DNA of 64,000 nucleotides from Pseudomonadota bacterium (lineage in GTDB: Bacteria > Pseudomonadota > Gammaproteobacteria > Xanthomonadales > Rhodanobacteraceae): the NCBI GenBank assembly GCA_023388255.1, contig JAEWGO010000012.1, positions 124,001 to 188,000 on the forward strand, given 5' to 3'. The first letter of the stretch is position 1. Every line of letters begins with the position of its first letter. Shown here in pieces: positions 26,428-34,912 of the stretch. Position numbers and translations under genes: made by a program. The notes beneath the pieces were generated by a model that saw nothing but the letters and a program-made list of their open reading frames with translations, had not been told where the DNA came from and made no database searches.

Positions 26428-26925
26428 TCAAGGCCGGACTGCTGTCACCTCGATCTCGACAAGCATGCCCGGCACGGCCAGCGCAGCCACCTGCACGGCC
26501 GAACGCGTCGGCAGATTGGGTTGGTCTTTGGTCCCGAAGAACTGCGTATAGCCCTTCATGAAGCCGGCGAAATCGAGTTTGCCGTCGTGGTCGGGATCAC
26601 CGACCAGAAACACATGCATCGTGACCACGTCGCCAAGCGCAAGGTGCATGCTTTCCAACTGTGACTGGATGCGCTTGAGCACGCCGACGGTTTGCATTTG
26701 CGTATCGCCGTAGGCAGCGACGCTTCCCTGCGCTGCTGTCTTGTCCACGACCGGCGGCACGGTACCGCTGAGGTAAACAACACTCTTGCCGGCGGGTATT
26801 TCGACCGCTGCGGAGATCGGGAAAGTGCTGCCGGGAATCGGATATCGCTTGACCTGTTGAGACGGCGCAGCAAGCGCCGAAAGACTCACGGCCAGCGGCA
26901 ACAACGCGACCATCAAACGATTCAT
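26428..26925 (-). CDS. Exported RidA-family enamine/imine deaminase
   Basis: 165 residues. RidA proteins hydrolyse reactive enamines/imines to the keto form plus ammonia. The core is present: YLSGTVPPVV, DTQMQTVGVLKRIQSQLESMHLALGDVV, and the conserved catalytic-site Arg in TRSAVQV (R141) with E157 in LVEIEV. Unlike cytoplasmic RidA, it begins with a signal peptide (MNRLMVALLPLAVSLSALAA), so it should work in the periplasm. It is the last gene of a three-gene unit; its ATG overlaps the stop of the cytochrome gene (ATGA, 26922-26925). This suggests it clears imines made by the amine oxidase upstream. Confidence 0.9.
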   Translation of the reverse strand: MNRLMVALLPLAVSLSALAAPSQQVKRYPIPGSTFPISAAVEIPAGKSVVYLSGTVPPVVDKTAAQGSVAAYGDTQMQTVGVLKRIQSQLESMHLALGDVVTMHVFLVGDPDHDGKLDFAGFMKGYTQFFGTKDQPNLPTRSAVQVAALAVPGMLVEIEVTAVRP

Positions 26926-27386
26926 GGCGACCCCTTGTTCGATGCATGCAAGGCAGCAACATCCTGGGCGCTGAGTTTGTCGGTGTAGTGGTTGCCGAAA
27001 TGACTGCGCACGTAATTGGCCACATCGGCAATCTGCGCATCGTCGAGACCGACACGCACCATCGCCTCGAAGCCATGCAGGTCATGACGAACCACGAACG
27101 ATGGCATGTCGCGACGTCCGTTCAACATCACGGATGCCATGAACCGAGCCGAAGCAAGGTGTGCATTGTTCGCCAGCGCCGGATAGGTTCCGGCGCCCGT
27201 TGCGCCGCGGGCGTCGGGCATGTGGCAACCCTGACAGATGTGTTGAAAGATCTGCTCGCCGCTGGCATGGGCGAGTTGGTCGCCACTGAGCACGGGACTT
27301 TCGGACGTCTGTGCCTGCGTCGGGATCGCCGCGGTGAGCATCAGCAGCGTCCATAGCCAATATGATCGATTGAAGAAAAAGTTCAT
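26922..27386 (-). CDS. Periplasmic class I cytochrome c
   Basis: 154 residues. Signal peptide (residues 1-25, ending PTQAQ), then the haem-binding CQGCH at 51-55 and a probable axial Met in RRDMPSF (M94). The C-terminal helix is typical (DDAQIADVANYVRSHFGN). It carries one electron and is the likely acceptor for the FAD enzyme encoded just upstream. Its start overlaps the oxidase stop (ATGA, 27383-27386), and its stop overlaps the RidA start. The start at 27386 is fixed by the signal peptide. Confidence 0.92.
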   Translation of the reverse strand: MNFFFNRSYWLWTLLMLTAAIPTQAQTSESPVLSGDQLAHASGEQIFQHICQGCHMPDARGATGAGTYPALANNAHLASARFMASVMLNGRRDMPSFVVRHDLHGFEAMVRVGLDDAQIADVANYVRSHFGNHYTDKLSAQDVAALHASNKGSP

Positions 27387-28990
27387 GCGCGACCTCCCGC
27401 GACCGCACGCGTGTGCACGCGGCCAATCGCGTCCAGTGCCGAGGTGATGGCGCCTTCCTGCCACGCCGGCAGGTACGACGCATGCTCACCGGCCAACGCG
27501 ATGCGACCATCGATCCGGCACAGATTGTCGTAGTGCTGCCTGCGTGTTTCTTCGGTCCATTCGCCGAAGCAGCCCATCGTGAACGGCGAGCGGTGCCAGG
27601 CCACGGCAACCCCATTCTGGAATTCGCGCTCGTATTGCGGGTGGATCTGGCTACCCATGCGTACGGCTTCGCGCACGCGCTGCGCGGGACTCATCGCCGC
27701 AAACTGAAATGCCGCCGGACCCCAGTTGTACGCGCCCAGCAGCACGCCCGGGCCGCGCTCGAAGAAGCCCGATGACGGATAACTGATAGTGGAAATCGGC
27801 AGATCGGTGTAGGTGATGCCGCCGTAGATCTGTTCGTCCTCTTCCCAAAACCGGCGCTTGAACTGCAGGCCGATTTTTGTCGATGCGGCATACGGCACGG
27901 CCGCGATTGCCGCTGTCATTGCATCACCGACGTTCATCGGAATCTGGCTGAGGATCGAAAGCGGAATCGTGCAGATGCACCAGTCCGCACGCAGTTGCCT
28001 GGAAGCGCCGGAGTGGCGCGCATCTTCATAGTGCGCGGTCACGCCGTGGTCGTCCTGGGCGATCCGCGTCACCTTCGCGTTGTACTCGATCAGGCCATCG
28101 AGTTTGCGACCGAACGCTTCGCCGATGCGGCCCATGCCACCGACCGGCTGGAAGATCGTGGTCTGGAATTCGTAGAGATTGCTGACAAACAAGGTCTGCC
28201 ACAATTGCGATCGAAGCACGTCTTGCGGTGACAGGGGCTGCGACGGCTCCGGCTTGCCGCTGAGGCCGCCACCAGGATCCTTGTCGTAACCGCGACTCGC
28301 ACTGCTGCTCTCGCCGCGTGCGTAACGGTACTGGTCATCGAGAAACCCCCAGCTTTGCAAGGACGCCAGCAGCAATTCGCGATCCTGAGCGTCCAGCGGC
28401 GAATCCAGACCGTGCTGCGCGACACTCTTGGCCAGCAACTCCGCCACCACGCCTTGATAGTCCGCGCGGTACGCACGATAGCGTTGTGGCTTGCCGCCGA
28501 ACGCATGTTGCGAATGCAGATAAGTGTTGTAGTTGACCTGCACGAACGGTTCCAGCGTGATGCCCAGCATGTGGCAGTAGTGCAGCAGGTTCCGGTGATG
28601 ATGCGGAATCCGCCACGGGCCCGGATTGATGTACAAGCCCTTGTCGAATTCGCAATGTTGGGCGGCCCCGCCAAGCTCGGCAAACGTGTCGCCGCCACGC
28701 AGCGACCAGTTGCGGCCGCCTGGACGGTTGTTGTATTCGAGCACGTGCACTTTGTAGCCGGCGTTGCGCAGTTCGTAGGCGGCGGTCATCCCAGCCATGC
28801 CGGCGCCGAGAATCAGTACGGATGCGCCCCTCGGTGCGCCGGAGAGCTCGGGCGGCGCTTGCAGTTTTGACTCCTGCGCGAAACCGAGCGCGGTCATCGC
28901 CTGATACATCGCCGTGCCACCGGCCGCCAGGCCAATCATGCGCAGCACTTGGCGGCGCGTCGGTGCAACGCTGATGCGCTCGTCGGCCAT
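27383..28990 (-). CDS. Tat-exported flavin monoamine oxidase/dehydrogenase
   Basis: 535 residues. An N-terminal twin-arginine signal (TRRQVLRMIGLAAGG, R12-R13) directs folded, FAD-loaded protein to the periplasm. The Rossmann motif VLILGAGMAGMTAAYELRNAGY at ~58-79 and RPGGRNWSLRGGD follow. The C-terminal FAD-contact region is IALAGEHASYLPAWQEGAITSALDA, as in flavin amine oxidases. It should oxidise an amine or amino acid to an imine. The coupled cytochrome c gene implies that electrons go to cytochrome rather than O2, as described for the nicotine-oxidising NicA2 with CycN in Pseudomonas (established); the substrate here is unknown. Confidence 0.9.
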   Translation of the reverse strand: MADERISVAPTRRQVLRMIGLAAGGTAMYQAMTALGFAQESKLQAPPELSGAPRGASVLILGAGMAGMTAAYELRNAGYKVHVLEYNNRPGGRNWSLRGGDTFAELGGAAQHCEFDKGLYINPGPWRIPHHHRNLLHYCHMLGITLEPFVQVNYNTYLHSQHAFGGKPQRYRAYRADYQGVVAELLAKSVAQHGLDSPLDAQDRELLLASLQSWGFLDDQYRYARGESSSASRGYDKDPGGGLSGKPEPSQPLSPQDVLRSQLWQTLFVSNLYEFQTTIFQPVGGMGRIGEAFGRKLDGLIEYNAKVTRIAQDDHGVTAHYEDARHSGASRQLRADWCICTIPLSILSQIPMNVGDAMTAAIAAVPYAASTKIGLQFKRRFWEEDEQIYGGITYTDLPISTISYPSSGFFERGPGVLLGAYNWGPAAFQFAAMSPAQRVREAVRMGSQIHPQYEREFQNGVAVAWHRSPFTMGCFGEWTEETRRQHYDNLCRIDGRIALAGEHASYLPAWQEGAITSALDAIGRVHTRAVAGGRA

Positions 28991-29117
28991 TCGGTTTGCT
29001 CACCCTGAATTTGAGCGATTCACCTTCGGAGCGCAGCATACGCGCATCTGGATACGCAATGACAAACGTTCTGGAAAGGCTGTAGCGGGGAGGGGTAGAC
29101 ATCGGGCCATCAGCTGC

Positions 29118-29519
29118 TCAGATCGCGAGCCGCAGCGGCACGAACCGCGCCGCGTGCACGAAGTCGTTGTCGGCGGTGAGCAGGGCAAGATCGTGTTCGA
29201 TGCAAAGCCGGGCGATCAGTGCGTCGATGGTGCCCAGCTGCACGCCGCGGCGGCGGCAGGTGTTGCGCAGGCGCGCGGCTTCCACGTAGGTGTCGCGTGT
29301 GGGTTGCAGCAGAGGCAGCACTTGCAGGCGCTCGATGATGCGCGCCTGGTCCTTCGGTCCGTGGAAGCCTTGCAGGAGTTCCTGCAGCACGATGCCTGCA
29401 ATGACGACGGTGTCGCCACCGACCAGTGCCTTGCGCAGCGGCGCGACGGCCGGGTGGTCCGACGGCGTGTCGCGGCGCAGCGCGAGCGACCAGACACTGG
29501 TGTCGACGAACAGGTTCAC
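29118..29519 (-). CDS. vapC: VapC-type PIN-domain toxin
   Basis: 133 residues. PIN-domain ribonuclease acidic residues are in place: D6 in FVDTS, E47 in VLQELL, D99 in TIDAL and D117/D119 in TADNDF. Such toxins cleave RNA, often tRNA. The GTG at 29519 overlaps the antitoxin stop (GTGA), which is the usual layout. The substrate is not deducible. Confidence 0.9.
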   Translation of the reverse strand: MNLFVDTSVWSLALRRDTPSDHPAVAPLRKALVGGDTVVIAGIVLQELLQGFHGPKDQARIIERLQVLPLLQPTRDTYVEAARLRNTCRRRGVQLGTIDALIARLCIEHDLALLTADNDFVHAARFVPLRLAI

Positions 29520-29731
29520 CGGCGGCTGCGTTCGGCCCGGCTGCGTTCGGCCTTGCGATCGAAGCTTTCATCCCATTCCAACTGGCCCAGAAGATCGGCA
29601 ATGCGCGCCTGCTCGCGGCGGGCGATGAACTCCTTGAGCGCCAGGGTGACGGCCGCTTTCTTCGAGGGCTCGCCGCTGACGGCGACGGCGCGTTCGATCA
29701 GGGCGGGGTCAAGCGCAAGATTGGTCGCCAT
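29516..29731 (-). CDS. vapB: VapB-type antitoxin
   Basis: 71 residues. The N-terminal MATNLALDPALIERAVAVSG followed by KKAAVTLALKEFIARREQARI is the ribbon-helix-helix pattern of VapB (type II) antitoxins. The Arg/Glu-rich C-terminus would wrap the toxin. It precedes and overlaps vapC by 4 bases. Start at 29731 rather than five codons upstream because the family begins MATNLALD. It is likely to repress its own promoter. Confidence 0.88.
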   Translation of the reverse strand: MATNLALDPALIERAVAVSGEPSKKAAVTLALKEFIARREQARIADLLGQLEWDESFDRKAERSRAERSRR

Positions 29732-30171
29732 GGCACATCTCCACACATTCGGCTACACATTCATGCTACGCCCGGATGTCCGGACGTGCAACGACAGGGC
29801 TGGGCGCCGTGCGAGGCCATGGCCGAGGACATGCGCTTCAAGAACCACGGCGTGGCACCCAGGAGCGCCGCCGACTTCGCCTTCCTGCTGCACGGCCTGC
29901 ATTACCTGAAGGTTGAACCAGATAGCGCGTGTTTCGCTGGCCAGCGTGCAGATGCAGGAGCGACGGGATGCAGGTGGCGGCTCACGTCCGGATCGCTGAC
30001 ATCAAATGTTTGCAGATGCTTGCCTTCCACCGCGCGGCCCGGACCGCGTACGAGGCGCCGGCGAAACCGCGACGGAGGCCGTCACGATATCCTTGCCATC
30101 TGCCGCGTCGATTGCCGTGCGCTTCGCGGCCGCTCTCACGATGCGCGTCACCGTACCTTTTCCGGAAACCC
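29732..30171. other. Region between vapB and the CDF gene, with a type I methylase remnant
   Basis: Apart from the HsdM-like fragment at about 29799-29911, I see no gene. Bases after 29912 show no protein-like frame. Confidence 0.5.
29799..29911 (+). pseudogene. Fragment of a type I restriction-modification methylase (HsdM-like)
   Basis: One plus-strand frame reads MAEDMRFKNHGVAPRSAADF and then AFLLHGLHYLK. This resembles the segment of N6-adenine methylases of type I systems in which an xGVAPRSKADxAFLLHGLYHLK pattern precedes the second motif. Only about 37 residues remain, then the frame turns into unrelated sequence. Neither a start nor the rest of the methylase, nor hsdS or hsdR, is visible. 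It is a leftover from a lost restriction system next to the VapBC module. Confidence 0.5.
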
Positions 30172-30792
30172 ATGAGCGATTGCTGTTCCAACAAGAGCTG
30201 CGAACTGGAGGCCTTGCGGCATCGGCAGGCCGCCATGTTGAAGGTGGTGCTGGGCATCAATGCCGCGATGTTCGTGGTCGAGTTGCTGGCGGGGCTGGCG
30301 GCGGGCTCGTCGTCGCTGGTGTCGGATTCGCTGGACATGCTGGGCGACGCGCTGGTCTACGCGTTCAGCCTGTACGCGGTGGCGCAGAGCGCGCGGATCA
30401 AGGCGCAGTCGGCGCTGTTCAAGGGCGTCGTGATGGCGGCGTTCGCGCTGCTGGCGCTGGGCCAGGTGATCCACAAGCTGGCGGTTCCGCAGGTGCCGGC
30501 GTTCGAGGTGATCGGCGGGATCGGCCTGCTGGCGCTGGCGGCCAACGGCGTGTGCTTCGCGATGCTCTGGCGCCATCGCGCCGACGACATCAACATGAGT
30601 TCGGTGTGGTTGTGCTCGCGCAACGACCTCATCGCCAACGGCGGCGTGATCGCGGCGGCGGCGGGGGTGTGGCTGACCGGGACGCGCTGGCCGGACATCG
30701 TGGTGGGCATCGCCATCGCCGCGCTGTTCGCGAAGTCGGCGGTCACCGTGCTGGCCGGGGCGGTGCGCGAACTTCGCCGGGTGCCCGCCTGA
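30172..30792 (+). CDS. Cation diffusion facilitator (CDF) metal transporter, short form
   Basis: 206 residues, six membrane helices. The N-terminus MSDCCSNKSCELEALRHRQA is Cys-rich and may bind metal. The first Asp pair, DMLGD (D55 and D59), lies in membrane helix 2; the region NDLIANGGV (residues 151-159) forms the second half of the transport site. It has no C-terminal cytoplasmic domain, so it is a minimal CDF exporter, probably of divalent metals such as zinc or cobalt by proton antiport. The ATG at 30172 follows a modest ribosome site. Confidence 0.85.
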   Translation: MSDCCSNKSCELEALRHRQAAMLKVVLGINAAMFVVELLAGLAAGSSSLVSDSLDMLGDALVYAFSLYAVAQSARIKAQSALFKGVVMAAFALLALGQVIHKLAVPQVPAFEVIGGIGLLALAANGVCFAMLWRHRADDINMSSVWLCSRNDLIANGGVIAAAAGVWLTGTRWPDIVVGIAIAALFAKSAVTVLAGAVRELRRVPA

Positions 30793-30947
30793 CGGCCGGA
30801 GCAAGCGCGCAGCCGGAACGCACGAGGTCGAGTTGACGGGTTCGCGGATGCGTGGCGCTCCGTCCTTGCGCTTGACGGCCTTCGTTCCGGTTTGGCCGGA
30901 CTGATCTTCGCCGTCCCCGGACATCCCCTGCCTCGACCGGCGAGGCT

Positions 30948-31481
30948 TCAGCCCGGCTGCCTGCGGCGCTCGCGCTTCCTTGCCGGCGCCGTGCCGGCCG
31001 CGGCCACGGCGCTCGCGCCAGCGAACTGCTCCAGCCACGCGAGGTCGTCGACGTAGGCGAGAAACGAGCGCAGGTACGCCGGCGACTGCTCGCGCATCAG
31101 CGCGATGGCGCGGCTGGCCAGCGCGGCGGAATTGAGCGGGCCGGCGTCGGCGGGGGCGTGGGCGACGGACTGCTGCAGCTGGCTGTCGGCGCGCAGGCCG
31201 GACCAGAGCTGGCGGAAGTCGGCGAGCGCGGGCAGCTCGGGGTAGGCGCGTTCGGAAGAGGCCGCGCCGGCGAGCTGGTCGACGAGCTCGCGCAGCGAGC
31301 CTGGCTGCGGCGAACCGGCGTGGGCGTCGGGTGCGGTGTCCGGTGCATTGGCATCGCACGCGCGCAGCTCGGCGAGCCGCGCCTCCAGCGCGTGGCGTGC
31401 TTCGCCGTCGAGCTCGGCGGCGCGCCGTTGCATCGCCGCGATCCGCTGCGCGCGGATGGCCGTGGCGGTGTCAGGGCGCAT
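30948..31481 (-). CDS. DUF2894 protein, last gene of the stator-like operon
   Basis: 177 residues. N-terminal Ala/Arg-rich helix with AELDGEARHALEARLAELRA; the C-terminal conserved core reads PELPALADFRQLWSGLRADS, then RAIALMREQSPAYLRSFLAY and DDLAWLEQFA, which I recognise as DUF2894. No signal peptide. Its start overlaps the OmpA-like gene end by 11 bases, so it is translated in the same operon. It is probably a cytoplasmic accessory protein of the DUF802/OmpA stator. Confidence 0.82.
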   Translation of the reverse strand: MRPDTATAIRAQRIAAMQRRAAELDGEARHALEARLAELRACDANAPDTAPDAHAGSPQPGSLRELVDQLAGAASSERAYPELPALADFRQLWSGLRADSQLQQSVAHAPADAGPLNSAALASRAIALMREQSPAYLRSFLAYVDDLAWLEQFAGASAVAAAGTAPARKRERRRQPG

Positions 31482-32136
31482 GGCCGGGGTCGGTACCGTT
31501 CGGCGGGGCGTCGGCGGCCGAGGAGCGCGGGATCGGGGCGATTTCCACGCGGCGGTTTTTCGCGCGGCCGGCGTCGTCGGTGTTGGCGCCGACCGGCTGC
31601 TGCGCGCCGAAGGCGGCGGCGAACACCGCGTTGGCGGGCACGCCGGCGACGATCAGCGCGCGGGTGACGGTGAGCGCGCGCTGGGCGGAGAGCTCCCAGT
31701 TGTCGGCGAACTGGCGGTTGTCGCCGTGCACGGGCTGGTCGTCGGTGAAGCCGCTGACCATCAGCAATTCGTCGCGCGATTGCAGGTACTGCGCCAGCGG
31801 CGCGGCGAGGCTCTGGATGAGCTGGCGGCCGGCGGGCTGCAGCTGGTCGGAGTTGAGCGCGAACAGCAGGTTGCCGCGGATGCCGATGCGGCCGTTCACC
31901 AGGGTCACGCGGCCCTGCGCCAGCGGCGTGGCCAGCGCCTGTTCCAACGTGGTGCGGCGGCGCAGTTCGGCCTGGTGCTGTTTTTCCGCCAGCTCCAGCT
32001 TGTGCGAGAGCTGCAGCTGCACGCCGATGACGCCGACCAGGATCAGCACGAACGCGCCCAGCAGCACCGACATCAGGTCGCCGAAGGCCCAGATCGGCGC
32101 GGTCGACTCGGCGTCGGACTCGACCTCGCCGCTCAT
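31471..32136 (-). CDS. MotB/ZorB-like OmpA-family protein
   Basis: 221 residues. One N-terminal membrane helix reads FGDLMSVLLGAFVLILVGVI with Asp20 inside it, matching the proton-binding Asp of MotB (FADLMT-type motif). An OmpA/peptidoglycan-binding domain follows (GNLLFALNSDQLQPAGRQL, SGFTDDQPV, NWELSAQRALTVTRALI, GFGAQQPVG-like AFGAQQPVG). It would anchor a stator ring to the cell wall while its helix forms the ion channel. Overlaps DUF802 (ATGA) and DUF2894. Product is assigned by architecture; it is not flagellar MotB because the partner lacks the usual MotA form. Confidence 0.85.
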   Translation of the reverse strand: MSGEVESDAESTAPIWAFGDLMSVLLGAFVLILVGVIGVQLQLSHKLELAEKQHQAELRRRTTLEQALATPLAQGRVTLVNGRIGIRGNLLFALNSDQLQPAGRQLIQSLAAPLAQYLQSRDELLMVSGFTDDQPVHGDNRQFADNWELSAQRALTVTRALIVAGVPANAVFAAAFGAQQPVGANTDDAGRAKNRRVEIAPIPRSSAADAPPNGTDPGHAP

Positions 32137-34241
32137 GCCGTGGCCGCCTTGCCGTTCGTGCGGGCGGGCGCGCGGCTTCCGGCCAGTTGCTGCATGTCGG
32201 CGATGATCTGCTGCTGCGAGAGCACGCTGAGCTCGACCACCTCCTTCGCCTGCGCCACGTAGTAGGCGAGTTGCTCGTCGCTGCGCGCGAGCGAGGCGTC
32301 GAGCGCGCCGGCGATCTGCTGCAGGCGCTCCATCAGCGCGTCGTTGGCGTGGCCGAACTGCGCCACGCCGGCGCCGAAGGCTTCGCCCAGGCTGGCGACT
32401 TCGACCGCGCTGGCGGTGACCTGCGCGGCGGCGCTGTCGAGCTTGCCGGCCTGCGCCTCGATCTGCGCGGCGTAGCGGCTGCCGACGCGGTCGAGCAGCT
32501 CGGCCGAGGTGCCGATCAGCGCGTCGACCGCGCCGCGTTGTTCGGTGGAGGCGTGGTTGACCGCGTCGAGCAGGGTTTCCAGCGTGGCCAGCAGGCGGCT
32601 GCGTTCCTCCAGCATGGCGGTGTCACGCAACATGCTGTCGGACAGCTTCTGGCGCAGCTCGCCGACGACCTCGGCGGCCACGCGCGGCGCTTCGGACGCG
32701 GCCTCGACCAGGCGGGCGATCTCGGCGAGGGTCTGGCTGGCGTGGGCCTGGCTCTGTGCGGTGATCGCGCCGGCGGTCTGCTCCAGCGTGTCGCAGATGG
32801 CCTGCTGGCGGCTGGCGCTGGCGTCGCCGGCGGCTTGCCATTGCGTGCCCAGTTCGGTGGCGATGGCGTCGAGCTTCTGCGCCCAGGCGGCCAGGCGTTC
32901 GTCGTCGCGTGCCTGCAGTGCCGATTGCAGCTGTGCGTGCGAGCGATCGACCGCCTGCACCAGCGCGGCCGCGTGCGTCTCGAAGCTGGCGCTGGCGGCG
33001 GTCAGCGCCTGCTGGTTGCGGCCGGCGAGTTCGGCGTGGACGGCGTCCTGTTTCGACAGCGCGCCTTGCCAAGCCGCGGTGGTGCGGTCGGCGCTGGCAT
33101 CCAGGCGCGTGGCGACGCCGTCCAGAAGGGCGGACGAGCGCTGCTCGAAGATGTCGGCGAAGCGGGCGAGGGCGTCGCCCAATTGCCGGGCGTGTGCCTC
33201 GTTGGTTTGCCGGTGCTGGGCGAGCGCGTCGTTCCAGATCCCGGTGACGCTGCGCGCGGTGGTGTCGAAGCCGGCGGCGAGGCCGTCGAGCTGGCGCTGC
33301 ACGGCCTCGCCCACGCTGGCCTGGATCGCGGCGCTCTCGCGGGCGAGGCCGGCCAGGGTGGCTTCCACCACCGGCTGCAGCACGCTGGCGGCGCTGCGCG
33401 CGCTGTCGGCCATGCTGGCCTGCAGCGACTGCTCGACCGAATGGGCGAGGCGGGTGTACGCCGCCTCGGTGTGGCGGTGGAAGGCCTCCCGCTCGGCGTG
33501 CTGGCGCTCGTGGGCGGCGGCGCTGTGCTGTTCCAGCGTCACCGCCATCGCCTGCAGGCGGTCGACCAGGGCCGGCACGGCCGCGGCCTGCTGCTGCAAC
33601 AGGCGCAGGGCTTCCTCGCGCTGGTGCGCCTGCGAGTGGCTGCGCAAGCTGGTGGCGATGCCCGCGTCCAGCGCCTGCACCGCCTGCAGCCGTTCGCGGC
33701 GCACCAGCGCGGAGAGCAGGCCGAGCATCGCCGAGCTGGCGACACCGGCGATCGAGGTGCCGAAGGCGAAGGCGAGGCCGTTGACCGGCGCGGCCAGCGC
33801 GCCGCGGATCGCGGCAAGGTCGCTGGCGCTGCCGAGCGCGGTGCCGGTGCCGCGCAGCGTGGCCATCATGCCGAGCAAGGTGCCGAGCATGCCGAGCAGC
33901 ACCAGCAGGCCGACCAGGTACGGCGTCATCGCGGGCGCCGGCAGCGCGGCGCGCTCGCCTTCCACGCGCAGGCGCACGGCGTGGCGCAGGCCGGGGGGCA
34001 GGCGCTCCAGCCAGTGGTCGAGTTCGGCCGGCGGCGCGGCCAGTTCATCGACCGCCCGGCGCAGCGTGGCGGTGGCCTGGCGGTAGCGGAACAGCTCGGA
34101 TGCGCCGGCGAGATAGCAGGCGCCGATCAGCAGGGCGACGGCCATGCCCAGTGGGTTGGAGCCGACGTAGCCGAGGACGATCCAGCCGATGGCGACCAGG
34201 CCCAGGGCGAACACGCAAAGTAGTAGCAGTCGTTTGAACAT
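32133..34241 (-). CDS. DUF802 protein, MotA/ExbB/ZorA-like motor subunit with long helical tail
   Basis: 702 residues. Four membrane helices: ~3-25, ~30-48, ~105-125 (VGLLVLLGMLGTLLGMMATL) and ~148-175 (APVNGLAFAFGTSIAGVASS), with the MotA/TolQ/ExbB-type G-x-L-G-T-x-x-G and small-residue helix pattern. After residue ~180 there are about 500 residues of nearly continuous, Ala/Gln/Glu-rich helix, a coiled-coil tail as in ZorA. The next gene encodes its MotB-like partner. The ATGA overlap with the OmpA gene couples them. It is recognised as DUF802; function not established. Confidence 0.85.
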   Translation of the reverse strand: MFKRLLLLCVFALGLVAIGWIVLGYVGSNPLGMAVALLIGACYLAGASELFRYRQATATLRRAVDELAAPPAELDHWLERLPPGLRHAVRLRVEGERAALPAPAMTPYLVGLLVLLGMLGTLLGMMATLRGTGTALGSASDLAAIRGALAAPVNGLAFAFGTSIAGVASSAMLGLLSALVRRERLQAVQALDAGIATSLRSHSQAHQREEALRLLQQQAAAVPALVDRLQAMAVTLEQHSAAAHERQHAEREAFHRHTEAAYTRLAHSVEQSLQASMADSARSAASVLQPVVEATLAGLARESAAIQASVGEAVQRQLDGLAAGFDTTARSVTGIWNDALAQHRQTNEAHARQLGDALARFADIFEQRSSALLDGVATRLDASADRTTAAWQGALSKQDAVHAELAGRNQQALTAASASFETHAAALVQAVDRSHAQLQSALQARDDERLAAWAQKLDAIATELGTQWQAAGDASASRQQAICDTLEQTAGAITAQSQAHASQTLAEIARLVEAASEAPRVAAEVVGELRQKLSDSMLRDTAMLEERSRLLATLETLLDAVNHASTEQRGAVDALIGTSAELLDRVGSRYAAQIEAQAGKLDSAAAQVTASAVEVASLGEAFGAGVAQFGHANDALMERLQQIAGALDASLARSDEQLAYYVAQAKEVVELSVLSQQQIIADMQQLAGSRAPARTNGKAATA

Positions 34242-34252
34242 GGTGAACCGTG

Positions 34253-34912
34253 TCAGGGGGTGCGTAGCGCCGCGAGCAGCGCGTCGACCGGTTGGAAACG
34301 AAGATCCAGCTCCGCCAGCAACACGCTCTGCATGTCGCGGCGGAAGCCATCGAGCCAGGTGGAAGAGGCCTGCCCGGCGGCGCGCAGGCGTTCGAAGCGC
34401 TGGCCCAGCAGCTCGGGCACCCGGGCCAGCAAGGCGTGCTCGCGCGGGCTGAGCGCCGCCTCCATCACCGCGTCCACCTCGGCCAGCCGCGCCAGCCCGG
34501 GCGAGGCCTGGGCGAGCGCGTCACGCAGCTTGCCGCGCAGGCGGCCGGCGCTGGCTTGCGTGGCGCGCTGGCGGGCGAGGCAGAGCTGGCGGAAGGTGGC
34601 GTAGTCCGGCCCGGCCTGCAGCGATGCGCCGGGAGCGAGCAGCGGCTCGTCCCTGATCGCCGTCGCCAGCAGCTCGCGCGCCCGCACGCACTCGGCGTGC
34701 AGGTCGTCCGGCGTCGTTGCGGCGACCGGCGGCGCGGCCGCTTCGCCGTCGAGCGCGGCGGCAAGCGCCAGCGCGTGGTTCCAGTCCAGCCACTGGCCCA
34801 GCCGGTCGGGCAGCAACTGGCCGGACGGGGCCACGCCGGCCTCTGCCAGGCGCGCCAGCAGACGGATGAAGGTGGGCCCGCGAACCGTCGGGCGGAGTGC
34901 AGCTTGCGCCAT
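34253..34912 (-). CDS. DUF3348 protein, first gene of the stator-like operon
   Basis: 219 residues, recognised as DUF3348 (FIRLLARLAEAGVAPSGQ near the start, QLLPDRLGQWLDWNHALALAAAL, and a C-terminal helix with DGFRRDMQSVLLAELDLRFQP). No signal peptide or membrane helix, so cytoplasmic. It precedes DUF802 by 11 bases and shares its strand with the OmpA-like and DUF2894 genes. A possible -10-like TACACT (minus strand, plus-strand bases 34936-34941) lies upstream of its start, but the promoter is unproven. Confidence 0.85.
   Translation of the reverse strand: MAQAALRPTVRGPTFIRLLARLAEAGVAPSGQLLPDRLGQWLDWNHALALAAALDGEAAAPPVAATTPDDLHAECVRARELLATAIRDEPLLAPGASLQAGPDYATFRQLCLARQRATQASAGRLRGKLRDALAQASPGLARLAEVDAVMEAALSPREHALLARVPELLGQRFERLRAAGQASSTWLDGFRRDMQSVLLAELDLRFQPVDALLAALRTP

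Noticed and set aside
32187..34223. 678-residue plus-strand frame opposite DUF802
   Set aside because: Composition is that of a GC-rich antisense shadow and the minus-strand DUF802 protein is well supported by its membrane helices and operon overlaps.
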